A stretch of 64,000 bases of DNA from Membranipora membranacea (Eukaryota > Bryozoa > Gymnolaemata > Cheilostomatida > Membraniporidae), in assembly GCA_914767715.1 (NCBI GenBank), contig OU612066.1, positions 13,521,001 to 13,585,000 of the forward strand, given 5' to 3'. Shown one piece after another: positions 46,456 through 60,510 of this stretch (position 1 is its first letter; every line of letters begins with the position of its first letter). The notes under the pieces are model-generated. The model had not been told where the DNA came from. It did not search any database and saw nothing but the letters and a program-made list of their open reading frames with translations. The translations under genes and the position numbers were made by a program.

Positions 46456-47796
46456 ATGCTTTTTTTTCGGCCAGATCAAAAAATAGATTTGCTTCTAACT
46501 AACCTCATAAGGAGGAGCAACTCCTGCTCATCTCGAATCTGCAGACCGTTTATCTCTGCGGCTTTTCGTTCTCCGTTAGCGTCCGTTTTAATTAGGGCCA
46601 CTTTTGCTATAAAAAAACATGCCAAACGGCAGCATCGAAAAATTGAATCTCTGTTGGATTCTTATCAAACTCCGACCAGTTCAAGCTCTTATTGCCCTCA
46701 TTCAACACGCCGAATATTGGAATCCTCGGATTAACAGGGGGGTCACAACGCTGACTTGAAAATCCAAAAATTATACCAAGGGAGGGTATCATGCTTTTTT
46801 TTCGGCCAGATCAAAAAATAGATTTGCTTCTAACTAACCTCATAAGGAGGAGCAACTCCTGCTCATCTCGAATCTGCAGACGGTTTGGCTCTCCGTCTTT
46901 TCGTTCTCCGTCAGCGTCCGTATTAATTAGGGCCACTTTTGCTATAAAAAAACATACCAAACGGCAGCATCGAACAATGAAATCTCTGTTGGATTCTTAT
47001 CAAACTCCAACCAGTTCAAGCTCTTATTGCCCTCATTCAACACGCCGAATATTGGAATCCTCGGATTAACAGGAGGGTCACAACGCTGACTTGAAAATCC
47101 AAAAATTATACCAAGTGAGGGTATCATGCTTTTTTTTCGGCCAGATCAAAAAATAGATTTGCTTCTAACTAACCTCATAAGGAGGAGCAACTCCTGCTCA
47201 TCTCGAATCTGCAGACCGTTTATCTCTGCGGCTTTTCGTTCTCCGTTAGCGTCCGTTTTAATTAGGGCCACTTTTGCTATAAAAAAACATGCCAAACGGC
47301 AGCATCGAAAAATTAAATCTCTGTTGGATTCTTATCAAACTCCGACCAGTTCAAGCTCTTATTGCCCTCATTCAACACGCCGAATATTGGAATCCTCGGA
47401 TTAACAGGGGGGTCACAACGCTGACTTGAAAATCCAAAAATTATACCAAGGGAGGGTATCATGCTTTTTTTTCGGCCAGATCAAAAAATAGATTTGCTTC
47501 TAACTAACCTCATAAGGAGGAGCAACTCCTGCTCATCTCGAATCTGCAGACGGTTTGGCTCTCCGGCTTTTCGTTCTCCGTCAGCGTCCCTTTTAATTAG
47601 GGCCACTTTTGCCATAAAAAAAACATGCCAAACGGCAGCATCGAAAAATTAAATCTCTGTTGGATTCTTATCAAACTCCGACCAGTTCAAGCTCTTATTG
47701 CCCTCATTCAACACGCAGAATATTGGAATCCTCGGATTAACAGGGGGGTCACATTGCTGACTTGAAAATCCAAAAATTATACCAAGGGAGGGTATC
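46456..47796 (+). repeat. Dimer higher-order repeat, two copies (670 bp)
   Basis: 46456 and 47126 carry CCGTTTATC and CTCCGTTAGC; 46791 and 47461 carry GACGGTTTGGCTCTCC. A related pair lies at 43446/43781, so the dimer has relatives 3.0-3.7 kb to the left. The copies are clearly diverged (46791 has CGTATTAATT and ACATACCAAACGG, shared with 47797 rather than 47461), so local mixing has continued. Confidence 0.75.
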
Positions 47797-48777
47797 ATGC
47801 TTTTTTTCGGCCAGATCAAAAAATAGATTTGCCTCTAACTAACCTCATAAGGAGGAGCAACTCCTGCTCATCTCGAATCTGCAGACCGTTTGGCTCTGCG
47901 GCTTTTCGTTCTCCGTCAGCGTCCGTATTAATTAGGGCCACTTTTGCTATAAAAAAACATACCAAACGGCAGCATCGAACAATTAAATCTCAGTTGGATT
48001 CTTATCAAACTCCAACCAGTACAAGCTCTTATTGCCCTCATTCAACACGCCGAATATTGGAATCCTCGGATTAACAGGAGGGTCACAACGCTGACTTGAA
48101 AATCCAAAAATTATACCAAGTGAGGGTATCATGCTTTTTTTCGGCCAGATCAAAAAATAGATTTGCTTCTTACTAACCTCATAAGGAGGAGCAACTCCTG
48201 CTCATCTCGAATCTGCAGACCGTTTGGCTCTGCGGCTTTTCGTTCTCCGTCAGCGTCCGTTTTAATTAGGGCCACTTTTGCTATAAAAAAACATGCCAAA
48301 CGGCAGCATCGAAAAATTAAATCTCTGTTGGATTCTTATCAAACTCCGACCAGTTCAAGCTCTTATTGCCCTCATTCAACACGCCGAATATTGGAATCCT
48401 CGGATTAACAGGGGGGTCACAACGCTGACTTGAAAATCCAAAAATTATACCAAGGGAGGGTATCATGCTTTTTTTTCGGCCAGATCAAAAAATAGATTTG
48501 CTTCTAACTAACCTCATAAGGAGGAGCAACTCCTGCTCATCTCGAATCTGCAGACCGTTTATCTCTGCGGCTTTTCGTTCTCCGTCAGCGTCCGTTTTAA
48601 TAAGGGCCACTTTTGCTATAAAAAAACATGCCAAACGGCAGCATCGAAAAATTAAATCTCTGTTGGATTCTTATCAAATTCCGACCAGTTCAAGCTCTTA
48701 TTGCCCTCATTCGACACGCGAATATTGGAATCCTCGGATTAACAGGGGGGTCACAACGCTGACTTGAAAATCCGAAA

Positions 48778-48800
48778 ATGATACCAAGGGAGGGTATCAT
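48778..48800. repeat. Extended 8-bp inverted repeat at a monomer boundary
   Basis: A change from AAATT to AAATG next to ATACC extends the usual five-base-pair dyad: ATGATACC (48778-48785) pairs with GGTATCAT (48793-48800) around AAGGGAG. It also creates an in-frame upstream ATG, so the open frame starts seven codons earlier than usual (48778 rather than 48799). Confidence 0.6.
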
Positions 48801-50131
48801 GTTTTTTTTTCGGCCAGATCAAAAAATAGATTTGCTTCTAACAAACCTCATAAGGAGGAGCAACTCCTGCTCATCTCGATTCTGCAGACCGTTTGGCTCT
48901 GCGGCTTTTTGTTCTCCGTCAGCGTCCGTTTTAATTAGGACCACTTTTGCTATAAAAAAACATGCCAAACGGCAGCATCGAAAAATTAAATCTCTGTTGG
49001 ATTCTTATCAAACTCTGACCAGTTCAAGCTCTTATTGCCCTCATTCAACACGCCGAATATTGGAATCCTCGGATTAACAGGGGGGTCACAACGCTGATTT
49101 GAAAATATTATACCAAGGGAGGGTATCATGCTTATTTTCGGCCAGATCAAAATATAGATTTGCTTCTAACTAACCTCATAAGGAGGAGCAACTCCTGCTC
49201 ATCTCGAATCTGCAGACCGTTTATCTCTGCGGCTTTTCGTTCTCCGTCAGCGTCCGTTTTAATTAGGGCCACTTTTGCAATAAAAAAACATGCCAAACGG
49301 CAGCATCGAAAAATTAAATCTCTGTTGGATTCTTATCAAACTCCGACCAGTTCAAGCCCTTATTGCCCTCATTCAACACGCCGAATATTGGAATCCTCGG
49401 ATTAACAGGGGGGACACAACGCTGACTTGAAAATCCAAAAATTATACCAAGGGAGGGTATCATGCTTTTTTTTCGGCCAGATCAAAAAATAGATTTGCTT
49501 CTTACTAACCTCATAAGGAGGAGCAACTCCTGCTCATCTCGAATCTGCAGACCGTTTGGCTCTGCGGCTTTTCGTTCTCCGTCAGCGTCCGTTTTAATTA
49601 GGGCCACTTTTGCTATAAAAAAACATGCCAAACGGCAGCATCGAATACCTAAATCTCTGTTGGATTCTTATCAACCTCCGACCAGTTCAAGCTCTTATTG
49701 CCCTCATTCAACACGCCGAATATTTGAATCCTCGGATTAACAGGGGGGTCACAACGCTGACTTGAAAATCCAAAAATTATACCAAGGGAGGGTATCATGC
49801 TTTTTTTTCGGCCAGATCAAAAAATAGATTTGCTTCTAACTAACCTCATAAGGAGGAGCAACTCCTGCTAATCTCGAATCTGCAGACCGTTTATCTCTGC
49901 GGCTTTTCGTTCTCCGTCAGCGTCCGTTTTAATTAGGGCCACTTTTGCTATAAAAAAACATGCCAAACGGCAGCATCGAAAAATTAAATCTCTGTTGGAT
50001 ACTTATCAAACTCCGACCAGTTCAAGCTCCTATAGCCCTCATTCAACACGCCGAATATTGGAATCCCCGGATTAACAGGGGGGTCACAACGCTGACTTGA
50101 AGATCCAAAAATTATACCAAGGGAGAGTATC

Positions 50132-53100
50132 ATGCGTTTTTTTCGGTCAGATCAAAAAATTGATTTGCTTCTAACTAACCTCATAAGGAGCAGCAACTCC
50201 TGCTCATCTCGAATCTGCAGACCGTTTGGCTCTGCGGCTTTTTGTTCTCCGTCAGCGTCCGTTTTAAATAGGGCCACTTTTGCTATAAAAAAACATGCCA
50301 AACGGCAGCATCGAAAAATTAAATCTCTGTTCGATTCTTATCAAACTCCGACCAGTTCAAGCTCGTATTGCCCTCATTCAACACGCCGAATATTGGAATC
50401 CTCGGATTAACAGGGGGGTCACAAAGCTGACTTGAAAATCCAAAAATGATACCAAGGGAGGGTATCATGCTTTTTTTTCGGCCAGATCAAAAAATAGATT
50501 TGCTTCTAACTAACCTCATAAGGAGGAGCAACTCCTGCTCATCTCGAATCTGCAGACCGTTTGGCTCTGCGGCTTTTTGTTCTCCGTCAGCGTCCGTTTT
50601 AATTAGGGCCACTTTTGCTATAAAAAAACATCCAAACGGCAGCATCGAAAAATTAAATCTCTGTTGGATTCTTATCAAACTCCGACCAGTTCAAGCTCTT
50701 ATTGCCCTCATTCAACACGCCGAATATTGGAATCCTCGGATTAACAGGGGGGTCACAACGCTAACTTGAAAATCCAAAAATTATACCAATGGAGGGTATC
50801 ATGCTTTTTTTTCGGCCAGATCAAAAAATAGATTTGCTTCTGACTAACCTCATTAGGAGGAGCAACTCCTGCTCATCTCGAATCTGCAGACCGTTTGGCT
50901 CTGCGGCTTTTTGTTCTCCGTCAGCGTCCGTTTGAATTAGGGCCACTTTTGCTATAAAAAAACATGCCAAACGGCAGCATCGGAAAATTAAATCTCTGTT
51001 GGATACTTATCAAACTCCGACCAGTTCAAGCTCTTATTGCCCTCATTCAACACGCCGAATATTTGAATCCTCGGATTAACAGGGGGGTCACAACGCTGAC
51101 TTGAAAATCCAAAAATTATACCAATGGAGGGTATCATGCTTTTTTTTCGGCCGGATCGGAAAATAGATTTGCTTTTAACTAACCTCAGAAGGAAGAGCAA
51201 CTCCTGCTCATCTCGAATCTGCAGACCGTTTGGCTCTGCGGCTTTTCGTTCTCCGTCAGCGTCCGTTTTAATTAGGGCCACTTTTGCTATAAAAAAACAT
51301 GCCAAACGGCAGCATCGAAAAATTAAATCTCTGTTGGATTCTTATCAAACTCCGACCAGTTCAAGCTCTTATTGCCGTCATTCAACACGCCGAATATTTG
51401 AATCCTCGGATTAACAGGGGGGTCACAACGCTGACTTGAAAATCCAAATATTATACCAAGGGAGGGTATCATGCTTTTCTTTCGGCCAGATCAAAAAATA
51501 GATTTGCTTCTAACTAACCTCATAAGGAGGAGCAACTCCTGCCCATCTCGATCTGCAGACCGCTTAGCTCTGCGGCTTTTCGTTCTCCGTCAGCGTCCGT
51601 TTTAATTAGGGCCACTTTTGCTATAAAAAAACATGCCAAACGGCAGCATCGAAAAATTAAATCTCCGTTGGATTCTTATCAAACTCCGACCAGTTCAAGG
51701 TCTTATTGCCCTCATTCAACACGCCGAATATTGGAATCCTCGGATTAACAGGGGGGTCACAAAGCTGACTTGAAAATCCAAAAATCATACCAAGGGAGGG
51801 TATCATGCTTTTTTTTCGGCCAGATCAAAAAATAGATTTGCTTCTAACTAACCTCATAAGGAGGAGCAACTCCTGCGCATGTCGAATCTGCAGACCGTTT
51901 GGCTCTGCGGCTTTTCGTTCTCCGTCAGCGTCCGCTTTAATTAGGGCCACTTTTGCTATAAAAAAACATGCCAAATGGCAGCATCGAAAAATTGAATCTC
52001 TGTTGGATTCTTATCAAAATCCGACCAGTTCAAGCTCTTATTGCCCTCATTCAACACGCCGAATATTGGAATCCTCGGATTAACAGGGGGGTCACAACGC
52101 TGACTTGAAAATCAAAAAATTATACCAAGGGAGGGTATTATGCTTTTTTTTCGGCCAGATCAAAAAATAGATTTGCTTCTAACTAACCTCATAAGGAGGA
52201 GCAACTCCTGCTCATCTCGAATCTGCAGACCGTTTGGCTCTGCGGCTTTTGGTTCTCCGTCAGCGTCCGTTTGAATTAGGGCCACTTTTGCTATAAAAAA
52301 AACATGCCAAACAGCAGCATTGAAAAATTAAATCTCTGTTGGATTCTTATCAAACTACGACCAGTTCAAGCTCTTATTGCCCTCATTCAACACGCCGAAT
52401 ATTGGAATCCTCGGATTAGCAGGGGGGTCACAACGCTGACTTGAAAATCCAAAAATTATACCAAGGGAGGGTATCATGCTTTTTTTTCGGCCAGATCAAA
52501 AAATAGATTTGCTTCTAACTAACCTCATAAGGAGGAGCAACTCCTGCTCATCTCGAATCTGCAGACCGTTTATCTCTGCGGCTTTCGTTCTCCGTTAGCG
52601 TCCGTTTTAATTAGGGCCACTTTTGCTATAAAAAAACATGCCAAACGGCAGCATCGAAAAATTAAATCTCTGTTGGATTCTTATCAAACTCCGACCAGTT
52701 CAAGCTCTTATTGCCCTCATTCAACACGCCGAATAATTGAATCCTCGGATTAACAGGGGGGTCACAAAGCTGACTTGAAAATCCAAAAATTATACCAAGG
52801 GAGGGTATCATGCTTTTTTTTCGGCCAGATCAAAAAATAGATTTGCTTCTAACTAACCTCATAAGGAGGAGCAACTCCTGCTCATCTCGAATCTGCAGAC
52901 CGTTTGGCTCTGCGGCATTTTGTTCTCCGTCAGCGTCCGTTTTAATTAGGGCCACTTTTGCTATAAAAAAACATCCAAACGGCAGCATCGAAAAATTAAA
53001 TCTCTGTTGGATTCTTATCAAACTCCGACCAGTTCAAGCTCTTATTGCCCTCATTCAACACGCCGAATATTGGAATCCTCGGATTAACAGGGGGGTCACA

Positions 53101-55383
53101 ACGCTAACTTGAAAATCCAAAAATTATACCAATGGAGGGTATCATGCTTTTTTTTCGGCCAGATCAAAAAATAGATTTGCTTTTAACTAACCTCAGAAGG
53201 AGGAGCAACTCCTGCTCATCTCGAATCTGCAGACCGTTTGGCTCTGCGGCTTTTCGTTCTCCGTCAGCGTCCGTTTTAATTAGGGCCACTTTTGCTATAA
53301 AAAAACATGCCAAACGGCAGCATCGAAAAATTAAATCTCTGTTGGATTCTTATCAAACTCCGACCAGTTCAAGCTCTTATTGCCCTCATTCAACACGCCG
53401 AATATTGGAATCCTCGGATTAACAGGGGGGTCACAACGCTGACTTGAAAATCAAAAAATTATACCAAGGGAGGGTATCATGCTTTTCTTTCGGCCAGACC
53501 AAAAAATAGATTTGCTTCTAACTAACCTCATAAGGAGGAGCAACTCCTGCTCATCTCGATCTGCAGACCGCTTAGCTCTGCGGCTTTTCGTTCTCCGTCA
53601 GCGTCCGTTTTAATTAGGGCCACTTTTGCTGTAAAAAAACATGCCAAACGGCAGCATCGAAAAATTAAATCTCCGTTGGATTCTTATCAAACTCCGACCA
53701 GTTCAAGGTCTTATTGCCCTCATTCAACACGCCGAATATTGGAATCCTCGGATTAACAGGGGGGTCACAAAGCTGACTTGAAAATCCAAAAATCATACCA
53801 AGGGAGTGTATCATGCTTTTTTTTCGGCCAGATCAAAAAATAGATTTGCTTCTAACTAACCTCATAAGGAGGAGCAACTCCTGCTCATCTCGAATCTGCA
53901 GGCCGTTTGGCTCTGCGGCTATTCGTTCTCCGTCAGCGTCCGTTTGAATTAGGGCCACTTTTGCTATAAAAAAAACATGCCAAATGGCAGCATCGAAAAA
54001 TTGAATCTCTGTTGGATTCTTATCAAACTCCGACCAGTTCAAGCTCTTATTGCCCTCATTCAACACGCCGAATATTGGAATCCTCGGATTAACAGGGGGG
54101 TCACAACGCTGACTTGAAAATCAAAAAATTATACCAAGGGAGGGTATCATGCTTTTTTTTCGGCCAGATCAAAAAATAGATTTGCTTCTAACTAACCTCA
54201 TAAGGAGGAGCAACTCCTGCTCATCTCGAATCTGCAGGCCGTTTGGCTCTGCGGCTTTTCGTTCTCCGTCAGCGTCCGTTTGAATTAGGGCCACTTTTGC
54301 TATAAAAAAAACATGCCAAACGGCAGCATCGAAAAATTAAATCTCTGTTGGATTCTCATCAAACTCCGACCAGTTCAAGCTCTTATTGCCCTCATTCAAC
54401 ACGCCGAATATTTGAATCCTCGGATTAACAGGGGGGTCACAACGCTGACTTGAAAATCCAAAAATTATACCAAGGGAGGGTATCATGCTTTTTTTTCGGC
54501 CAGATCAAAAAATAGATTTGCTTCTAACTAACCTCATAAGGAGGAGCAACTCTTGCTCATATCGAATCTGCAGACCGTTTGGCTCTGCGGCTTTTCGTTC
54601 TCCGTCAGCGTCCGTTTTAATTAGGGCCACTTTTGCTATACAAATACATGCCAAACGGCAGCATCGAAAAATTAAATCTCTGTTGGATTCTTATCAAACT
54701 CCGACCAGTTCAAGCTCTTATTGCCCTCATTCAACACGCCGAATATTGGAATCCTCGGATTAACAGGGGGGTCACAACGCTGACTTGAAAATCAAAAAAT
54801 TATACCAAGGGAGGGTATCATGCTTTTTTTTCGGCCAGACCAAAAAATAGATTTGCTTCTAACTAACCTCATAAGGAGGAGCAACTCCTGCTCATCTCGA
54901 ATCTGCAGATCGTTTGGCTCTGCGGCTTTTCGTTCTCCGTCAGCGTCCGTTTTAATTAGGGCCACTTTTGCTATACAAAAACATGCCAAACGCCAGCATC
55001 GAAAAATTAAATCTCTGTTGGATTCTTATCAAACTCCGACCAGTTCAAGCTCTTATTGCCGTCATTCAACACGCCGAATATTAAAATCCTTGGATTAACA
55101 GGGGGGTCACAACGCTAACTTGAAAATCCAAAAATTATACCAAGGGAGGGTATCATGCTTTTTTTTCGGCCAGATCAAAAAATAGATTTGCTTCTAACTA
55201 ACCTCATAAGGAGGAGCAACTCCTGCTCATCTCGATCTGCAGACCGCTTAGCTCTGCGGCTTTTCGTTCTCCGTCAGCGTCCGTTTTAATTAGGGCCACT
55301 TTTGCTATAAAAAAACATGCCAAACGGCAGCATCGAAAAATTAAATCTCCGTTGGATTCTTATCAAACTCCGACCAGTTCAAG
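50132..55383 (+). repeat. Mosaic block with shuffled shared monomers
   Basis: Monomer starts are 50132, 50467, 50801, 51136, 51471, 51805, 52140, 52476, 52810, 53144, 53479, 53813, 54149, 54485, 54820 and 55155. 50467 and 52810 share AAAACATCCAAACGG and CGCTAACTTG. 51136 and 53144 share TTTTAACTAACCTCAGAAGG. 51471, 53479 and 55155 share CTCGATCTGCAGACCGCTTAGC, a one-base deletion. 51805 and 55489 share GCGCATGTCG. The order is alike but gaps differ (2343, 2008 and 3684 bp), so blocks were copied and then lost or gained monomers. Confidence 0.82.
50446..50468. repeat. Second extended 8-bp inverted repeat
   Basis: This is the same extension as at 48778: ATGATACC (50446-50453), loop AAGGGAG (50454-50460), GGTATCAT (50461-50468). 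The sequence just upstream differs between the two sites (CCGAAAATG versus CCAAAAATG), so they may have arisen separately or diverged since. Confidence 0.6.
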
Positions 55384-58300
55384 GTCTTATTGCCCTCATT
55401 CAACACGCCGAATATTGGAATCCTCGGATTAACAGGGGGGTCACAAAGCTGACTTGAAAATCCAAAAATCATACCAAGGGAGGGTATCATGCTTTTTTTT
55501 CGGCCAGATCAAAAAATAGATTTGCTTCTAACTAACCTCATAAGGAGGAGCAACTCCTGCGCATGTCGAATCTGCAGACCGTTTGGCTCTGCGGCTTTTC
55601 GTTCTCCGTCAGCGTCCGCTTTAATTAGGGCCACTTTTGCTATAAAAAAACATGCCAAATGGCAGCATCGAAAAATTGAATCTCTGTTGGATTCTTATCA
55701 AACTCCGACCAGTTCAAGCTCTTATTGCCCTCATTCAACACGCCGAATATTGGAATCCTCGGATTAACAGGGGGGTCACAACGCTGACTTGAAAATCAAA
55801 AAATTATACCAAGGGAGGGTATCATGCTTTCTTTTCGGCCAGATCAAAAAATAGATTTGCTTCTAACTAACCTCATAAGGAGGAGCAACTCCTGCTCATC
55901 TCGAATCTGCAGACCGTTTGGCTCTGCGGCTTTTGGTTCTCCGTCAGCGTCCGTTTGAATTAGGGCCACTTTGGCTATTAAAAAACATGCAAAAAGGCAG
56001 CATCGAAAAATTAAATCTCTGTTGGATTCTTATCAAACTCCGACCAGTTCAAGCTCTTATTGCCCTCATTCAACACGCCGAATATTGGAATCCTCGGATT
56101 AACAGGGGGGTCACAACGCTGACTTGAAAATCAAAAAATTATACCAAGGGAGGGTATCATGCTTTTTTTTCGGCCAGATCAAAAAATAGATTTGCTTCTA
56201 ACTAACCTCATAAGGAGGAGCAACTCCTGCTCATCTCGAATCTGCAGGCCGTTTGGCTCTGTGGCTTTTCGTTCTCCGTCGGCGTTCGTTTTAATTAGGG
56301 CCACTTTTGCTATTAAAAAACATGCCAAACGGCAGCATCGAAAAATTAAATCTCTGTTGGATTCTTATCAAACTCCGACCAGTTCAAGCTCTTATTGCCC
56401 TCATTCAACACGGCGAATATTGGAATCCTCGGATTAACAGGGGGGTCACAACGCTGACTTGAAAATCCAAAAATTATATCAAGGGAGGGTATCATGCTTT
56501 TTTTTCGGCCGGATCAAAAAATATCTTTGCTTCTAACTAACCTCATAAGGAGGAGCAACTCCTGCTCATCTCGAATATGCAGACCGTTTGGCTCTGCGGC
56601 TTTTCGTTCTCCGTCAGCGTCCGTTTTAATTAGGGCCACTTTTGCTATAAAAAAACATGCTAAACGGCAGCATCGAAAAATTAAATCTCTGTTGGATTCT
56701 TATCAAACTCCGACCAGTTCAAGCTCTTATTGTCCTCATTCAACACGCCGAATATTTGAATCCTCGGATTAACAGGGGGTCACAACGCTGACTTGAAAAT
56801 CCAAATATTATACCAAGGGAGGGTATCATGCTTTTTTTCGGACAGATCAAAAAATAGATTTGCTTCTAACTAACCTCATAAGGAGGAGCAACTCCTGCTC
56901 ATCTCGAATCTGCAGACCGTTTGGCTCTGCGGCTTTTCGTTCTCCGTCGGCGTTCGTTTTAATTAGGGCCACTTTTGCTATAGAAAAACATGCCAAACGG
57001 CAGCATCGAAAAATTAAATCTCTGTGGGATTCTTATCAAACTCCGACCAGTTCAAGCTCTTATTGCCCTCATTCAACACGGCGAATATTGGAATCCTCGG
57101 ATTAACAGGGGGGTCACAACGCTGACTTGAAAATCCAAAAATTATACCAATGGAGGGTATCATGCTTTTTTTTCGGCCGGATCAAAAAATAGATTTGCTT
57201 CTAACTAACTACAGAAGGAGGAGCAACTCCTGCTCATCTCGAATCTGCAGACCGTTTGGCTCTGCGGCTTTTCGTTCTCCGTCAGCGTCCGTTTTAATTA
57301 GGGCCACTTTTGCTATAAAAAAACATGCCAAACGGCAGCATCGAAAAATTAAATCTCCGTTGGATTCTTATCAAACTCCGACCAGTTCAAGCTCTTATTG
57401 CCCTCATTCAACACGCCGAATATTGGAATCCTCGGATTAACAGGGGGGTCACAACGCTGACTTGAAAATCAAAAAATTATACCAAGGGAGGGTATCATGC
57501 TTTTTTTTCGGCCAGATCAAAAAATAGATTTGCTTCTAACTAACCTCATAAGGAGGAGCAACTCCTGCTCATCTCGAATCTGCAGACCGTTTGGCTCTGC
57601 GGCTTTTCGTTCTCCGCCAGCGTCCGTTTGAATTAGGGCCACTTTTGCTATAAAAAAAACATGCCAAACGGCAGCATCGAAAAATTAAATCTCTGTTGGA
57701 TTCTTATCAAACTCCGACCAGTTCAAGCTCTTATTGCCCTCATTCAACACGCCGAATATTTGAATCCTCGGATTAACAGGGGGGTCACAACGCTGACTTG
57801 AAAATCCAAAAATTATACCAAGGGAGGGTATCATGCTTTTCTTTCGGCCAGATCAAAAAATAGATTTGCTTCTAACTAACCTCATAAGGAGGAGCAACTC
57901 CTGCTCATCTCGAATCTGCAGACTGTTTGGCTCTGCGGCTTTTCGTTCTCCGTCAGCGTCCGTTTTAATTAGGGCCACTTTTGCTATACAAAAACATGCC
58001 AAACGGCAGCATCGAAAAATTAAATCTCTGTTGGATTCTTATCAAACTCCGACCAGTTCAAGCTCTTATTGCCCTCATTCAACACGCTGAATATTAAAAT
58101 CCTTGGATTAACAGGGGGGTCACAACGCTGACTTGAAAATCCAAAAATTATACCAAGGGAGGGTATCATGCTTTTTTTTCGGCCAGATCAAAAAATAGAT
58201 TTGCTTCTAACTAACCTCATAAGGAGGAGCAACTCCTGCTCATCTCGAATCTGCAGACTGTTTGGCTCTGCGGCTTTTCGTTCTCCGTCAGCGTCCGTTT

Positions 58301-58732
58301 TAATTAGGGCCACTTTTGCTATACAAAAACATGCCAAACGGCAGCATCGAAAAATTAAATCTCTGTTGGATTCTTATCAAACTCCGACCAGTTCAAGCTC
58401 TTATTGCCCTCATTCAACACGGCGAATATTGGAATCCTCGGATTAACAGGGGGGTCACAACGCTGACTTGAAAATCCAAAAATTATACCAATGGAGGGTA
58501 TCATGCTTTTTTTTCGGCCGGATCAAAAAATAGATTTGCTTCTAACTAACTACAGAAGGAGGAGCAACTCCTGCTCATCTCGAATCTGCAGACCGTTTGG
58601 CTCTGCGGCTTTTCGTTCTCCGTCAGCGTCCGTTTTAATTAGGGCCACTTTTGCTATAAAAAAACATGCCAAACGGCAGCATCGAAAAATTAAATCTCCG
58701 TTGGATTCTTATCAAACTCCGACCAGTTCAAG
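55384..58732 (+). repeat. Ten-monomer unit repeated in part to the right
   Basis: Monomers start at 55489, 55824, 56159, 56494, 56828, 57162, 57497, 57833, 58168 and 58503. The left half is copied at 58733-60191 with an offset of 3349 bp and the right half at 61935-64000 with an offset of 5358-5359 bp. 57162 and 58503 share ACTAACTACAGAAGG. 57833 and 58168 are neighbouring near-copies (CTGCAGACTG). The 56828 copy has a short T-run and CGGACAG. Confidence 0.8.
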
Positions 58733-60191
58733 GTCTTATTGCCCTCATTCAACACGCCGAATATTGGAATCCTCGGATTAACAGGGGGGTCACAAAGCTG
58801 ACTTGAAAATCCAAAAATCATACCAAGGGAGGGTATCATGCTTTTTTTTCGGCCAGATCAAAAAATAGATTTGCTTCTAACTAACCTCATAAGGAGGAGC
58901 AACTCCTGCGCATGTCGAATCTGCAGACCGTTTGGCTCTGCGGCTTTTCGTTCTCCGTCAGCGTCCGCTTTAATTAGGGCCACTTTTGCTATAAAAAAAC
59001 ATGCCAAATGGCAGCATCGAAAAATTGAATCTCTGTTGGATTCTTATCAAACTCCGACCAGTTCAAGCTCTTATTGCCCTCATTCAACACGCCGAATATT
59101 GGAATCCTCGGATTAACAGGGGGGTCACAACGCTGACTTGAAAATCAAAAAATTATACCAAGGGAGGGTATCATGCTTTCTTTTCGGCCAGATCAAAAAA
59201 TAGATTTGCTTCTAACTAACCTCATAAGGAGGAGCAACTCCTGCTCATCTCGAATCTGCAGACCGTTTGGCTCTGCGGCTTTTGGTTCTCCGTCAGCGTC
59301 CGTTTGAATTAGGGCCACTTTGGCTATTAAAAAACATGCAAAAAGGCAGCATCGAAAAATTAAATCTCTGTTGGATTCTTATCAAACTCCGACCAGTTCA
59401 AGCTCTTATTGCCCTCATTCAACACGCCGAATATTGGAATCCTCGGATTAAGAGGGGGGTCACAACGCTGACTTGAAAATCAAAAAATTATACCAAGGGA
59501 GGGTATCATGCTTTTTTTTCGGCCAGATCAAAAAATAGATTTGCTTCTAACTAACCTCATAAGGAGGAGCAACTCCTGCACATCTCGAATCTGCAGGCCG
59601 TTTGGCTCTGTGGCTTTTCGTTCTCCGTCGGCGTTCGTTTTAATTAGGGCCACTTTTGCTATTAAAAAACATGCCAAACGGCAGCATCGAAAAATTAAAT
59701 CTCTGTTGGATTCTTATCAAACTCCGACCAGTTCAAGCTCTTATTGCCCTCATTCAACACGGCGAATATTGGAATCCTCGGATTAACAGGGGGGTCACAA
59801 CGCTGACTTGAAAATCCAAAAATTATATCAAGGGAGGGTATCATGCTTTTTTTTCGGCCGGATCAAAAAATATCTTTGCTTCTAACTAACCTCATAAGGA
59901 GGAGCAACTCCTGCTCATCTCGAATATGCAGACCGTTTGGCTCTGCGGCTTTTCGTTCTCCGTCAGCGTCCGTTTTAATTAGGGCCACTTTTGCTATAAA
60001 AAAACATGCTAAACGGCAGCATCGAAAAATTAAATCTCTGTTGGATTCTTATCAAACTCCGACCAGTTCAAGCTCTTATTGTCCTCATTCAACACGCCGA
60101 ATATTTGAATCCTCGGATTAACAGGGGGTCACAACGCTGACTTGAAAATCCAAATATTATACCAAGGGAGGGTATCATGCTTTTTTTCGGA
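58733..60191 (+). repeat. Partial copy of 55384-56842 (offset 3349 bp)
   Basis: Monomers at 58838, 59173, 59508 and 59843 match 55489, 55824, 56159 and 56494, including GCGCATGTCG, TTTGGCTATTAAAA, TGTGGCTTTTCG and AAATATCTTTGC. The left switch lies in 58600-58732, ahead of the diagnostic CAAGGTC. The right switch is inside the monomer at 60177, between 60192 and 60297. Differences such as AAGAGGGGGG near 59452 and CCTGCACATC near 59578 show some divergence. Confidence 0.82.
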
Positions 60192-60510
60192 CGGATCAAA
60201 AAATAGATTTGCTTCTAACTAACCTCATAAGGAGGAGCAACTCCTGCTCATCTCGAATCTGCAGACCGTTTGGCTCTGCGGCTTTTCGTTCTCCGTCAGC
60301 GTCCGCTTTAATTAGGGCCACTTTTGCTATAAAAAAACATGCCAAATGGCAGCATCGAAAAATTGAATCTCTGTTGGATTCTTATCAAACTAAGACCAGT
60401 TCAAGCTCTTATTGCCCTCATTCAACACACCGAATATTGGAATCCTCGGATTAACAGGGGGGTCACAACGCTGACTTGAAAATCAAAAAATTATACCAAG
60501 GGAGGGTATC
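60177..60510 (+). repeat. Hybrid monomer
   Basis: The first part has the short T-run and CGGAC of the 56828 monomer. The second part has CGTCCGCTTTAATT, AAATGGCAGC and AAATTGAATCTC of the 51805/55489/58838 type. The change occurs between 60192 and 60297, marking the end of the 3349-bp-offset copy. It also has private changes (CTAAGACCAG, ACACACCGAAT). Confidence 0.75.

Larger units (their letters stand above)
43476..50131 (+). repeat. Mosaic block of about 20 monomers
   Basis: Monomer starts are 43446 (continuing), 43781, 44117, 44452, 44787, 45122, 45455, 45787, 46122, 46456, 46791, 47126, 47461, 47797, 48131, 48465, 48799, 49128, 49462 and 49797. A subfamily with CCGTTTATCTCTG occurs at 43446, 46456, 47126, 48465, 49128 and 49797, and one with GACGGTTTGG at 43781, 46791 and 47461. 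The copy at 48799 is only 329 bp because six bases are missing near 49103 (GAAAATATTATACC). The copy at 45455 has lost three bases in its A-run (GATCAAAATAGAC). Confidence 0.85.
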
